Origin: Frondihabitans sp. PhB188
GTDB taxonomy: Bacteria; Actinomycetota; Actinomycetes; Actinomycetales; Microbacteriaceae
Length of the DNA: 64,000 nt
Assembly: GCF_003752365.1 (NCBI RefSeq)
Contig: NZ_RJUO01000002.1
Span: 124,001 to 188,000 of the forward strand
Direction: 5' to 3'
Of the stretch, positions 50,457-59,244 are shown one piece after another (position 1 is the first letter of the stretch; every line of letters starts with the position of its first letter). The translations under genes and the position numbers were made by a program. The notes beneath the pieces are model-generated. The model did no database searches, was not told where the DNA came from, and saw only the letters and a program-made list of their open reading frames with translations.

Positions 50457-51470
50457 TCAGGCTATCGGTGCCGTCGAGGCCCGGACGATCAGCTCGTGGT
50501 CGGCGACGACCGACACGAATCCTGATTCCGGCGCCGGGTCGGCGATGCGGGCCACGAGCAGGTCGACGGCGGTGCGCGCGATCTGGGCGCGGCCGGGCGA
50601 CATGGTGGTCAGGTCGGGGTGCGCGAAACGGGCATCGGCAGTGTCGTCGATCCCCATGACCGCCACGTGCGCAGGAACTGGCAGCCCCCGTCGCAGGACC
50701 GCGTACAGCGCCCCCAGCGCGAGTGCGTCGTTGAACCCGAGCACGGCGTCGAAGGCGAGCCCGGAGTCGAGCGCGGCAGCCGTCGCAGCCGCGCCGGCGT
50801 CGCGACTCCACGCCGGCACCTCGCGCAGGAGCTCCTGATCGGCCGGCAGCCCCGCGGCGGCGAGGGCGGCCTCGACGCCCTCGCGCCGCAGTGTCGCGGT
50901 GTGCGTCGCGATGCCGCTTGCACCCAGCACCAGGATCCGGCGCCGCCCGATCGAGATCAGGTGCTCGGCGGCAGCCCGGGCGACCTCGTGGTCGGCGATC
51001 AGGACATGGTCGGCCAGCCCCTCGAACTGCCGTTCGCCGATCACCACGAGCGGCAGCCCGGCACCGGGCTCAGGAAGGTCGTCCGGCCCGAGCGCGAGGG
51101 GGTCGACGATCGCGCCGTCGACCAGCTGACGCTGGTCGCCGGTCAGCGCCGCGAGCTCCCGCACGCGGTCGCCGCCGGTCGTCTCGACGAGCACCGTCAG
51201 GTCGTGCACGGCGGCCGCGTCGATCACCTCCTGCGCCAGCTCGGCGAAGTAGGCCTGGTCGAGCTCGGGCACGATGAGCGAGATCATCCCCGTTCGGCGG
51301 GTGCGGAGACGCCGCGCCGACAGGTTGACGCGGTAGCCGAGCTCGGCCACGGCGGACTCGATCCGCGCACGCGTCTCAGGACGCATGTACGGATAGCCGG
51401 TGAAGAAGTTCGACACTGTCTTGACCGAGACGCCGGCCCGGACGGCGACGTCTCGCATGGTGGCGGGCAC
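50457..51470 (-). CDS. LacI-family repressor of the arabinofuranosidase module
   Basis: 337 residues. HTH and hinge: MRDVAVRAGVSVKTVSNFFTGYPYMRPETRARI, then AELGYRVNLSARRLRT. The effector domain has ISLIVPELDQAYFAELAQEVIDAA, FDAVLGFNDALALGALYAV and GIDDTADARFAHPDLTTMSPGR. It starts 7 bp after the stop of the GH51 gene (GTG at 51470; an ATG four codons in is possible), so it is co-transcribed and probably represses its own operon through the paired palindromes upstream of the enzyme gene. Confidence 0.92.
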   Translation of the reverse strand: MPATMRDVAVRAGVSVKTVSNFFTGYPYMRPETRARIESAVAELGYRVNLSARRLRTRRTGMISLIVPELDQAYFAELAQEVIDAAAVHDLTVLVETTGGDRVRELAALTGDQRQLVDGAIVDPLALGPDDLPEPGAGLPLVVIGERQFEGLADHVLIADHEVARAAAEHLISIGRRRILVLGASGIATHTATLRREGVEAALAAAGLPADQELLREVPAWSRDAGAAATAAALDSGLAFDAVLGFNDALALGALYAVLRRGLPVPAHVAVMGIDDTADARFAHPDLTTMSPGRAQIARTAVDLLVARIADPAPESGFVSVVADHELIVRASTAPIA

Positions 51471-51477
51471 GGGTCTG

Positions 51478-52983
51478 CTAGGCCTTCGCCAGGCGCACCA
51501 CGTTCCAGCTCAGGGGCGGGAGCACGACGCTCAGGACGCTGCCGTCCCAGCTCGCGTCGCCGTTCGCGACCGGGGCGACACTGTCGGACGTGTCGACGGT
51601 GACCGTGAGGTACGGGTCGGGGTTGTGCAGCGTCGTCGCCTCGACGAGGCGGACCGAGCCGAACGCACGGGTGTCGACGGCGACGGTCAGCGACTCGGTG
51701 AGCGAGCGGTTGATGGCGAAGACCGCCACGTCTCCCGACTCGGGGTCGTGCGTCGCGACCGCGTCGAGCGTCGGGACCTCGCCGAACTTGGCGGTCTCGA
51801 CCTCGGGCGACTGCAGCTCGACGCGCAGGACGTCGCCGCGCGCGTGGGCCGATGCCTGGGCGAACGGGTGGAAGGTCGTCTGCTTCCAGCTGCGGCCGCC
51901 GGTCTCGGTCATGATCGGGGCGATGACGTTGACGAGCTGAGCGAGGCTGGCGCTCACGACGCGGTCGGAGTGCCTGAGCAGCGAGATCAGGAGCCCGCCG
52001 ACGACGACGGCGTCCGCGACGCTGTACTGGTCTTCCAACAGCACGGGCGCGACCGGCCAGTCGGTCGGGTTCTTGCTCGCCTCGCCGTCGAGGTACCAGA
52101 CGTTCCACTCGTCGAACGAGATGTTGATGCGCTTCTTCCGCTTCATGGCGGCTCGGGTGTGGTCGACGCTGGCGACGACGTCGTCGATGAAGTGGTCCAT
52201 GCCGACGCCCGAGGCGAGGAAGCTGCCGAGGTCGCCGTCCTTCTCCCAGTAGTAGGCGTGCATCGAGATCAGGTCGACCTCGTCGTACGTCTCCTCGAGC
52301 ACCTCGCGCTCCCAGGTGCCGAAGGTCGGCATCTCGGCGCCGGAGCTGCCGCAGGCCACCAGCGTGAGGTCGGGGTCGACGAGGCGCATCGCGCGCGCCG
52401 TCTCGGAGGCGAGGCGGCCGTACTCCTTCGCCGTCTTGTGGCCGATCTGCCACGGGCCGTCCATCTCGTTGCCGAGGCACCAGAACTTGACGTCGTAGGG
52501 GTCGGCCGAGCCGTTCTTCCTGCGGAGGTCGGAGTGGAACGAGCCGCCGGCGCCGTTCGTGTAGTCGAGAAGGTCGACGGCGTCCTGAACGCCGCGCGTC
52601 CCGAGGTTGACGGCCATCATCGGCTCGACGCCGGCCTTCTTGGCCCAGCGCATGAACTCGTCGACGCCGACGAGGTTCGGCTCGGTGGAGTGCCAGGCGA
52701 GGTCCTTGCGCACCGGGCGGTCGGCGACGGGGCCGATTCCGTCTTCCCAGCGGTAGCCCGAGACGAAGTTGCCGCCGGGGTAGCGCACGGTCGAGATGCC
52801 GAGCTCGCGAACGAAGTCGATGACGTCGCCGCGGAAGCCGTCGGCGTCGGCCGTCGGGTGGCCCGGGTCGTGGATGCCGCCGTAGACGCAGCGGCCGAGG
52901 TGCTCGACGAAGGTGCCGAAGGTGTTGCGCGAGACAGGCGCGACCACGAAAGACGGGTCGAGGGCGAGGCGGGCGTGCGGCAT
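51478..52983 (-). CDS. GH51 alpha-N-arabinofuranosidase
   Basis: 501 residues, the usual GH51 length. It hydrolyses terminal alpha-L-arabinofuranosyl residues of arabinan, arabinoxylan or arabinogalactan oligosaccharides. VSRNTFGTFVEHLGRCVYGGI, VRYPGGNFVSGYRWEDGIGP, FWCLGNEMDGPWQIG (acid/base Glu) and ISFDEWNVWY (nucleophile Glu) are all intact. There is no signal peptide, so it acts on imported oligosaccharides in the cytoplasm. A strong AGGAGAG precedes the ATG and two operator palindromes lie 18-54 bp upstream. Released arabinose would go to the araBDA enzymes. Confidence 0.95.
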   Translation of the reverse strand: MPHARLALDPSFVVAPVSRNTFGTFVEHLGRCVYGGIHDPGHPTADADGFRGDVIDFVRELGISTVRYPGGNFVSGYRWEDGIGPVADRPVRKDLAWHSTEPNLVGVDEFMRWAKKAGVEPMMAVNLGTRGVQDAVDLLDYTNGAGGSFHSDLRRKNGSADPYDVKFWCLGNEMDGPWQIGHKTAKEYGRLASETARAMRLVDPDLTLVACGSSGAEMPTFGTWEREVLEETYDEVDLISMHAYYWEKDGDLGSFLASGVGMDHFIDDVVASVDHTRAAMKRKKRINISFDEWNVWYLDGEASKNPTDWPVAPVLLEDQYSVADAVVVGGLLISLLRHSDRVVSASLAQLVNVIAPIMTETGGRSWKQTTFHPFAQASAHARGDVLRVELQSPEVETAKFGEVPTLDAVATHDPESGDVAVFAINRSLTESLTVAVDTRAFGSVRLVEATTLHNPDPYLTVTVDTSDSVAPVANGDASWDGSVLSVVLPPLSWNVVRLAKA

Positions 52984-53000
52984 GTGATCTCTCCTAGGGG

Positions 53001-53037
53001 TTACATCGTTGTAACGGCTATCTTCTACAACGATGTA
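53001..53037. promoter_or_regulatory. Paired LacI-type operators before the GH51 gene
   Basis: TTACATCGTTGTAA (53001-53014) is a palindrome of the form TTACA-n4-TGTAA. TACAACGATGTA (53026-53037) is its inverted partner; centres are 24 bp apart. The two together also form a larger inverted repeat (TACATCGTTGTA versus TACAACGATGTA). They sit directly upstream of the GH51/lacI/epimerase operon, suggesting cooperative binding of its LacI regulator. Confidence 0.8.
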
Positions 53038-53233
53038 CTACCGAGTCAAGGGGGCGCAGGAACTCGGCCCCGCCGCCCCGCCCGCCGCCGCCGCGCGCTC
53101 AGCCCCGCCGGCCCCGCCGGCCCCGCCCGCCGCCGCGCGCTCAGCCCCGCCGAAGCGGCACACCCCCGCCGTCGCACCGGAGGGGCCGTGCCGATTCGAC
53201 GGGTACGAACGACATGCCACCCCGCCGAAACGA

Positions 53234-53263
53234 CGAAGGCAGGCCCCGCGGGGCCTGCCTTCG
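53234..53263 (-). terminator. Perfect 30-bp palindrome after carD
   Basis: CGAAGGCAGGCCCCG followed immediately by its exact reverse complement, 20 bp downstream of the carD stop on the minus strand. It is a strong stem without a U-tract, also positioned upstream of the GH51 promoter region. The flanking 53066-53150 stretch holds repeats of CGCGCGCTCAGCCCCGCCG. Confidence 0.75.
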
Positions 53264-53282
53264 TGCGGATCGTGCGGGGGTG

Positions 53283-53774
53283 TCAGACCGTGACGGTCGC
53301 GAGCACCTCGTCGAGGAGCGCGGACGCCTCCTCGTCGGTGGACTTCTGCGCGAGCGCCAGCTCGGAGATGAGCACCTGACGGGCCTTGAGGAGCATGCGC
53401 TTCTCGCCGGCCGAGACGCCGCTGTCCTGGTCGCGGCGCCACAGGTCGCGGACGACCTCGCTGACGCTGTAGACGCTGCCGCTGCCCATCTTCTCGGTGT
53501 TGGCCTTGAAGCGGCGCGACCAGTTGCCGGGCTCTTCGACGTGGTCGCTGCGAAGCACGTCGAACACCGCCTCGACGCCCTTGGCGTCGATGACGTCGCG
53601 GACGCCGACCAGATCGACGTTGTCGACCGGGAGCTCGATCATCAGATCGCTGGCGTGGACGTTCAGGGTGATGTATTTCTTCTCAGCGCCCTTGATGGTG
53701 CGGGTCTTCACCGCGGTGATCGTGGCGGCGCCGTGGTGGGGGTACACGACGGTCTCCCCTACTTCGAAAATCAT
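53283..53774 (-). CDS. carD: CarD-family RNA polymerase-binding regulator
   Basis: 163 residues, the standard CarD length. The N-terminal Tudor-like RNAP-interaction domain is present ([46 protein letters not shown]). The C-terminal helical DNA-binding domain includes [31 protein letters not shown], with the tryptophan that in mycobacterial CarD wedges at the promoter bubble. It stabilises open complexes at rRNA and other promoters and is often essential in actinobacteria. It is monocistronic here, with a ~100-nt leader containing a hairpin and a perfect palindromic terminator. Confidence 0.96.
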   Translation of the reverse strand: MIFEVGETVVYPHHGAATITAVKTRTIKGAEKKYITLNVHASDLMIELPVDNVDLVGVRDVIDAKGVEAVFDVLRSDHVEEPGNWSRRFKANTEKMGSGSVYSVSEVVRDLWRRDQDSGVSAGEKRMLLKARQVLISELALAQKSTDEEASALLDEVLATVTV

Positions 53775-53826
53775 CTAGTCGTGCCTCTGTTCTCTTTACG
53801 TATCGTGAAGCGGCTTTAGGCCGATG

Positions 53827-53887
53827 GCACTTCTCGTCGAGAGTGCGGACCAATGCCGGGCATCATCTCGGCAGTCTTACTATTCTA
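53827..53887 (-). promoter_or_regulatory. carD promoter and leader hairpin
   Basis: On the minus strand TAGAAT (53882-53887) is a good -10 candidate about 110 nt upstream of the start. The leader then contains a near-perfect hairpin (53827-53846, GCACTCTCG pairing with CGAGAAGTGC with one bulge). The 12-mer CGTCGAGAGTGC in it also occurs at 49373, in another palindrome. Confidence 0.45.
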
Positions 53888-54012
53888 CCCGATTCAGGGG
53901 TTGTATGATGCCGCGGTTCTGGCCACCCGTGCGCCGACGGCGAAACGCCTCTCGGCAGCCGCACCCGAACGCGCCAGCCACCTGCCGCATCGGGCTCGCC
54001 CGGCCTCGCCCG

Positions 54013-55239
54013 TCAGCCCAGGACGAGCACCAGCAGCACGACGTTCAGGCCGATGAGCGCGACCGCGGCCACAGCGGCCATTGCCGACGTCCACCACCGG
54101 TTCGCGAGGTCGCCCATGATCGCCTTCGACGCCGTGAAGATCACCAGCGGCACGATTGCGAACGGGATTCCGAACGAGAGCACGACCTGGCTGATGACGA
54201 GCGCCCAGGTCGGGTCGACGCCGAACGCCAGGAGGGCCAGCGCGGGCAGGAGAGTGACGACTCGGCGGTAGAGGATCGGCACCCGCACGTGCAGGAGCCC
54301 GTGCATGATCTCCGAGCCCGCGAAGGCACCCACCGACGTCGATGCCAGCCCGGAGGCGAGCAGCCCGATGGCGAAGAGCGTCGCGACGACCGGTCCGAGG
54401 TTGGCCAGGAGCGCCTGGTACGCGCCCTCGAGCGTGTCGGTGCCGGCCACCCCGCGCAGGGTGCCGGCGGCCACGAGCAGGATCGCGACGTTGACCGTGC
54501 CGGCGACGACGAGCGCGATCGTCACGTCGATCTTCGTCGCACGCAGCAGGCGCGGCTTCGTGACGAGCGTCCCGTCGAACCGGTCGCGGGCGAGGGCGGA
54601 GTGCGCGTAGATCGCGTGCGGCATGATCGTCGCGCCGAGGATCGACACGGCGAGCAGGACCGACTGCGATCCCTCGAACCTCGGCACGAGGCCGCCGGCG
54701 ACGCTCGCCCACTGCGGCGGGGCGACGACCAGGCCGGCGCAGAAGCCCACGGCGATCAGCACCACCATCGACGTGACGACCCGCTCGAAGACCTGGGCCC
54801 GGCCGCGGCTCTGCAGCAGGAGCAGGCAGAGCGAGACGATTCCGGTGAGGAGCCCGCCGATCAGGAGCGGGATGTCGAACAGGAGCCCCAGCGCGATGGC
54901 CCCGCCGATCACCTCGGCCACGTCGGTCGCCATGGCGACGACCTCGGCCTGCAGCCAGTACGCCCGACGCACCCACGCGCCGGGAAGCCGGCGTCCCAGG
55001 ATCTCGGGCAGCGAGGCGCCGGTGGCGATGCCGAGCTTCGCCGACAGGTACTGGATCAGCCAGGCGGTGGCGTTGCCCGCGATGACGACCCACACCAGCA
55101 GATAGCCGAAGAGCGCGCCCGCGGTCATGTTGCTGGCGACGTTGCCAGGGTCGAGGTAGGCGACGCCCGCGACCAGGGCGGGCCCGAGCAGAGCGACGAC
55201 GCGCTGCTGCGCCGGAACTCGTGTCGCTTCGATGGTCAT
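54013..55239 (-). CDS. mntH: Nramp-family divalent metal (Mn2+) transporter
   Basis: 408 residues with about 11 membrane segments. The metal-site motifs are present: GVAYLDPGNVASNMTAG in the first helix and ATIMPHAIYAHSAL in helix 6, with LPEILGRRLP after helix 2. Proton-coupled Mn2+ (or Fe2+) uptake is expected. It is divergent from the amine-oxidase gene with a 76-bp space; I see no obvious MntR or DtxR box there. It ends ~120 bp before the carD promoter. Confidence 0.94.
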   Translation of the reverse strand: MTIEATRVPAQQRVVALLGPALVAGVAYLDPGNVASNMTAGALFGYLLVWVVIAGNATAWLIQYLSAKLGIATGASLPEILGRRLPGAWVRRAYWLQAEVVAMATDVAEVIGGAIALGLLFDIPLLIGGLLTGIVSLCLLLLQSRGRAQVFERVVTSMVVLIAVGFCAGLVVAPPQWASVAGGLVPRFEGSQSVLLAVSILGATIMPHAIYAHSALARDRFDGTLVTKPRLLRATKIDVTIALVVAGTVNVAILLVAAGTLRGVAGTDTLEGAYQALLANLGPVVATLFAIGLLASGLASTSVGAFAGSEIMHGLLHVRVPILYRRVVTLLPALALLAFGVDPTWALVISQVVLSFGIPFAIVPLVIFTASKAIMGDLANRWWTSAMAAVAAVALIGLNVVLLVLVLG

Positions 55240-55315
55240 TCAGCCTCCGGGGTGGACTTCACAGAGTAGGGCAGGCCACCGACGCGCGAGGTGTTCCTGA
55301 GACAATGGCCGCATC

Positions 55316-56791
55316 ATGTCGATCAGCCGCCGGGTCTTCCTCTCCGCCTCCGTGACGGGGGCGGGGGTCCTGGTGCTCGCGGCGTGCTCCGATCCGACGC
55401 CGGCGCCGTCCTCGACGCGCACTCCAGCCCCGACCGCGACACCCACGGCGACGGGCGCGCCCGGAGTGAAGCCGAGCGCCTTCCGCCGGAGCTCCTGGGG
55501 CACCGACCCCTACGCCTTCGGCTCAGGAAGCGTCCTGACCGACGCGTCGACCGACACCGACCGGCGGCGCATCGCCTCCCCCCTCGACGACAAGCTCTTC
55601 TTCGCCGGCGAGGCCGTCGCCGCGACCTACCCGGGCACGCTCGCCGGCGCCCGCGAATCAGGACTCGACGCCGCCCGCCAGGTCGCCGGCATCGCGTCCG
55701 CAGGCGAGCGCATCGCCGTCATCGGCGCGGGCATGGCCGGCGCCACGGCCGCTCGCGACCTGGCCGACCGCGGCTTCGACGTCGTCGTCGTCGAGGCGCG
55801 CCACCGCGTGGGCGGCCGCATCGCCTCCTACGAGTCCGACCAGTGGCCCATCGACGCCCAGCTCGGCGTCGCGACCCTCTCGGGTCAGGGGGCGCAGGAA
55901 CTCGAGGCGGTCCTGACCGCGGGCGGCGTCACCACGGTTCCGTTCAGCGCCTCGCCGGCGGCCCGGTCCGGCGCGAAGGCCACGCCCTTCCCCGCGACGT
56001 CCGCCGTCGAGGCGGCGCTCGCCCAGGCATCGCGCTGGGCCGACACCCGCAGCGCCGAGTACTCCGTGGACGCCGCCGTCACTGGCTCGCGCGCCGGGTC
56101 GAAGCTCTCGGCGACGGCCGACGGCAGCGGCGTCTCGAACGCCGACCGTCTGGCCTTCCTGCTCGACGAGGTGCTGCCGGCCCGGTTCGGCCTGGACCCC
56201 GACGCGCTGTCGGCGCGCGTGCTCGCCGAGGCGTCGGCTCCGGGCGACTCCCAGCTCGTGACGAAGGGTTTCGCGGCCTACGTCGCCACCCTCCTCGAAG
56301 ACCTCGACGTGCTCCGAGGCAGCAACGTCACCCAGATCGACTACGGCAACCAGGGGGTCGGACTCCGTCTCGTCACGGGCGAGTCGCTGTCGGCCGATCG
56401 CGTCATCTCCACGATCCCCCTGGGCGTCCTGAAGCAGAAGAAGATCGTCTTCGAGCCCGAGCTGCCGGTGGCCAAGCTCGATGCCATGGACCGCCTGGGC
56501 GTCGGCGTCCAGGACGTCCTCTGGCTGCGCTTCGACCAGCGCCTGTGGTCGACCGATGCCACCGTCTGGGCGATCCTCGACGACTCGGCGACCTACCGCC
56601 TCTGGCTGAACCTGGAGCCGTCGACCGGATTCCCGATCCTGGTGGCGCTCATCGGGGGCGACGACGCGATCGCCGCCGAGAAGCTGTCGGACGGCGACGC
56701 CGTCGCACAGGCGATGTCGGACGTCGCGGCCTACCTCGACGTCGTGCCCGCGACGGCGTCCCCGACGCCGTCGGCCACCCCCGCGCCCTGA
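55316..56791 (+). CDS. Exported flavin amine oxidase with apparently circularly permuted domain order
   Basis: 491 residues. The N-terminus has a Tat-like SRRVFL motif (residues 4-9) and a lipobox LAAC ending at Cys24, then a Thr/Pro/Ala linker. Next comes the block that normally ends amine oxidases: SSWGTDPYAFGSGS (59-72), LFFAGEAVAATYPGTLAGARESG (94-116). Only after it does the usual N-terminal FAD-binding motif appear: IAVIGAGMAGATAARDLADRG (133-153) with VVVEARHRVGGRI. The rest follows normal order (FGLDPDALSARVL, STIPLGVLKQKKIVFEP with the conserved Lys) and stops, with a Pro/Thr tail, just where the normal family would continue into the displaced block. A TAGACAAT-like element (GACAAT) 14 bp upstream suggests a short leader. 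Substrate unknown. Confidence 0.88.
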   Translation: MSISRRVFLSASVTGAGVLVLAACSDPTPAPSSTRTPAPTATPTATGAPGVKPSAFRRSSWGTDPYAFGSGSVLTDASTDTDRRRIASPLDDKLFFAGEAVAATYPGTLAGARESGLDAARQVAGIASAGERIAVIGAGMAGATAARDLADRGFDVVVVEARHRVGGRIASYESDQWPIDAQLGVATLSGQGAQELEAVLTAGGVTTVPFSASPAARSGAKATPFPATSAVEAALAQASRWADTRSAEYSVDAAVTGSRAGSKLSATADGSGVSNADRLAFLLDEVLPARFGLDPDALSARVLAEASAPGDSQLVTKGFAAYVATLLEDLDVLRGSNVTQIDYGNQGVGLRLVTGESLSADRVISTIPLGVLKQKKIVFEPELPVAKLDAMDRLGVGVQDVLWLRFDQRLWSTDATVWAILDDSATYRLWLNLEPSTGFPILVALIGGDDAIAAEKLSDGDAVAQAMSDVAAYLDVVPATASPTPSATPAP

Positions 56792-57471
56792 GGTGCGGCG
56801 GGGCCGGGAGTTCCTGCGCCCGGTCTGCGGTGTCTCGTCAGGTGCCACGGGCGCGCGTGGCTCAGGCCGATGAGCGCCGACGCGACCGCCAGGAAGATCA
56901 CGAGCACGATCGCGTTGTAGAGCCGGAACTGCTCGGGGCTGACCTGCGCCGGGTCGAGGAAGAAGTAGGGGTACCAGCGGACGTCTCGGCCGCGCTCCAG
57001 CGTGAAGAAGCCCCAGACGAGCGGGAACGGCAGCACCAGCCAGAGGGTGCGCCAGCGCACCGGCGTGCGGCCGGGCGCCAGCACCCAGTCGAGCAGCACG
57101 TAGCCCGAGAGCCAGAAGTGCAGCACCTGGCTCGACGTCGGGAACGCCAGGGAGTAGTGGTGGGCCGCCGACTGCGTGACGATCACGCCGAACACGATCC
57201 CCGAGACGATCACGTAGGTCGTGACGATCGCGTGGACGACGGCGAACCAGCGCGGATCGAGGCGGCCGCGGAAGGTCAGGACTCCTGAGACGGCGAGCAC
57301 CGCGACGTTCGCCATGGCGCTCTGCTGCGTGAAGTAGCTGAAGTAGTTGACGGTCGCGAACGTCGAGAACCCGAGGACGTACTGGAAGTTGGCGATCAGA
57401 GCAGCGACGGCGACGGCGGCCGCGACCAGGCGGAGGAGCCCGGAGATTCTGAAGTCGAGGGAGGTTGTCAC
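56731..57471 (-). CDS. Pr6Pr-type membrane protein
   Basis: 246 residues with six membrane segments, as in the Pr6Pr (FAR-17a/AIG1-like) family: LIANFQYVLGFSTFATVNYFSYFTQQSAMANV, TYVIVSGIVFGVIVTQSAAHHY, FWLSGYVLLDWVLAP and VWGFFTLERGRDVRWYPYFFLDP. The function of bacterial members is unknown. The GTG at 57471 starts just before the first membrane segment. The last ~35 residues (Pro/Gly/Ala-rich) run antisense over the last 61 bp of the amine-oxidase gene, so the 3' ends overlap. Confidence 0.82.
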   Translation of the reverse strand: MTTSLDFRISGLLRLVAAAVAVAALIANFQYVLGFSTFATVNYFSYFTQQSAMANVAVLAVSGVLTFRGRLDPRWFAVVHAIVTTYVIVSGIVFGVIVTQSAAHHYSLAFPTSSQVLHFWLSGYVLLDWVLAPGRTPVRWRTLWLVLPFPLVWGFFTLERGRDVRWYPYFFLDPAQVSPEQFRLYNAIVLVIFLAVASALIGLSHARPWHLTRHRRPGAGTPGPAAPQGAGVADGVGDAVAGTTSR

Positions 57472-57542
57472 CGCACCACCCGCCTCTGCTCGACCGCGCT
57501 TCGCATCCGAACGAGAGTACCGAGATTGCCGCAGAGCGGCGT

Positions 57543-57989
57543 TCAGGACGGCGAGCGCTCCTCGTCGGCGTTGAACCGCTCGAGGCCCGCCGCGAGGTCG
57601 TCGATCTCGTCGTCGCTCCATTCGGACAAGCGCCGCTCGAGCTCGTCGTGGTTGGCGCGGATCGATCGGTCGAGCAGTTCGCGGCCCCGCTTCGACAGCG
57701 TCAGGAGCTGCCCGCGCGACGTCTGCTCCGCGGTCACGGCACCCACCTCGATCAGGCCGATCGCCTGGAGGTCGCCGACCTGGCGTGAGACGGTCGAGCG
57801 GTTCAGCCGCATGGCGCCGGCGATGTCGATCGCGCGGCACTCGGGAGTCCCGTCGATGAAGTTGAGAAGCGTGTGCTGCACGAGAGTGAGCGGCTCGGCG
57901 GTGCGGCGGCTGCGAGCGGAGGCACGGCGCGAGATGGTCTGCAGCTGCGTGTAGACGGCCTGCATTCGATCCTCGCGTCGGGTGCTCAC
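57543..57989 (-). CDS. MarR-family regulator
   Basis: 148 residues. Winged helix at about 35-105: LTLVQHTLLNFIDGTPECRAIDIAGAMRLNRSTVSRQVGDLQAIGLIEV and the wing region EQTSRGQLLTLSKRG. The start is either GTG 57989 or ATG 57965 (the latter with GAGGA five nt upstream). It is divergent from a YhgE-type membrane protein, and two strong palindromes lie between them, so it likely represses both genes. Confidence 0.9.
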   Translation of the reverse strand: MSTRREDRMQAVYTQLQTISRRASARSRRTAEPLTLVQHTLLNFIDGTPECRAIDIAGAMRLNRSTVSRQVGDLQAIGLIEVGAVTAEQTSRGQLLTLSKRGRELLDRSIRANHDELERRLSEWSDDEIDDLAAGLERFNADEERSPS

Positions 57990-58010
57990 GCCCACGAGTT
58001 TAACGATCGG

Positions 58011-58044
58011 GTGTACTCTACACCTGTGTTGCATTATGCAACAC
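58011..58044. promoter_or_regulatory. MarR operator palindromes
   Basis: GTGTACTCTACAC (58011-58023; arms GTGTA/TACAC) and GTGTTGCATTATGCAACAC (58026-58044), a perfect 19-bp palindrome, lie side by side between the divergent marR and membrane-protein genes. The second looks like the main repressor site. TATGCAAC- or TACTCTACAC-type promoter elements probably overlap. Confidence 0.8.
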
Positions 58045-58093
58045 TATGACTTCGCCGCTCGACGGCGCACCCCTCCGCTGCAGAAAGGACCCC

Positions 58094-59224
58094 GTGTCCA
58101 CACCGACCCACGCCCTCCGGGAGGTCGCCCTCCGCCCGGGCCACCCCCACTCCCACCGCCTCCCGGAGGCGCCGAGGCCGGCCCGCCCCGGGCCCCGCCT
58201 GTTCTTCGGCACGCCCGTGGCCGTCTTCAAGGCGTTCGGCGTGGCGATCCTGGTACCGCTCTTCCTCGGCGCGGGCATGACGCTCGCCTACCTGGGCGCG
58301 TTCCACCAGCCCACCCCGCACGACCTCCCTGTCGCCGTCGTCGGCACCAGCGCCGAGACCAAGGTCTTCGCGCAGACGCTCAGCGACGGCGCGGACGGCC
58401 AGCTCGCCGTGCGGACCGTGGCGTCCGATCAGGAGGCCCGACGCCTGATCACCGACCGCACCATCACGGCCGCCTACGAGGCGAAGGCCGACTCCGCGAC
58501 TCTCCTCATCTCGTCCGCCACCTCCGAGACCACCGCCGAGGTGACGCAGAAGGTGTTCCTGCCCATCGCCTACGAGCAGAAGCTCCCGTTCACGGTCGAC
58601 GACGTGGTCCCCGCCGCCCAGCACGACTCCACGGGCCAGGGACTGTTCTTCCTGCTCGTGGGGCTCAGCGTCGGCTCGTACGCCACCGCCGCGGCCGTCG
58701 CCGCCTTCGCCTCGCGCCTGGGCATCCGGTGGTCGCTCGTCACGGCCGGCGTCATGTCGGCCGTCATCTCAGGCATCGCGGTCACCGTCGCCGGCCCTAT
58801 CTTCGGCGTCCTCGGCCACTTCGTCTGGGCCACCTGGCTGCTCGGCTGGCTCTACTCGGCGGCGATCGTCCTGATCGGCGTCGGCCTGCACCCGGTGCTC
58901 CGCCACTGGACGACGGCCGCGCTCACGATGCTCTTCGTCATGTTCAACTTCACGTCGTCGGGCGGCATCTTCGCGGTGCAGCTCATGCCCGGCTTCTTCG
59001 CCGCCCTCCACGGCTTCTGGAACGGCGCCGCCTGGCTCGACGCCGTCCAGACCCTTCAGTACTTCTCAGGACAGTCGTTCGGCTGGGACGTCCTGCGCCT
59101 CGGCATCTGGGCCGCCGTGGGCCTCGCGCTGACGCTGGTCACGCACCTGGCGAGCCGGCGCCGCACCCGCCTGGCCGACGAGCGGGTCGCCATGCGCGAG
59201 GAGGAGCAGGTCGTCGCCGCCTGA
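58094..59224 (+). CDS. YhgE/ABC-2-like membrane protein
   Basis: 376 residues. A short N-terminal tail is followed by one membrane segment (FKAFGVAILVPLFLGAGMTLAYLG), a ~150-residue extracytoplasmic domain (LPVAVVGTSAETKVFAQTLSDGADG, LITDRTITAAYEAKADSATLLISSAT) and five more segments. This is the YhgE/Pip or DUF3533 layout, related to ABC-2 permeases and often linked to lipid or drug export. The GTG at 58094 is preferred (GAAAGGA upstream) over the ATG at 58046, which lies almost inside the operator. MarR control suggests induction by a toxic compound. Confidence 0.82.
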   Translation: MSTPTHALREVALRPGHPHSHRLPEAPRPARPGPRLFFGTPVAVFKAFGVAILVPLFLGAGMTLAYLGAFHQPTPHDLPVAVVGTSAETKVFAQTLSDGADGQLAVRTVASDQEARRLITDRTITAAYEAKADSATLLISSATSETTAEVTQKVFLPIAYEQKLPFTVDDVVPAAQHDSTGQGLFFLLVGLSVGSYATAAAVAAFASRLGIRWSLVTAGVMSAVISGIAVTVAGPIFGVLGHFVWATWLLGWLYSAAIVLIGVGLHPVLRHWTTAALTMLFVMFNFTSSGGIFAVQLMPGFFAALHGFWNGAAWLDAVQTLQYFSGQSFGWDVLRLGIWAAVGLALTLVTHLASRRRTRLADERVAMREEEQVVAA

Positions 59225-59244
59225 CCCCGGAGAGAGGCACGGAC

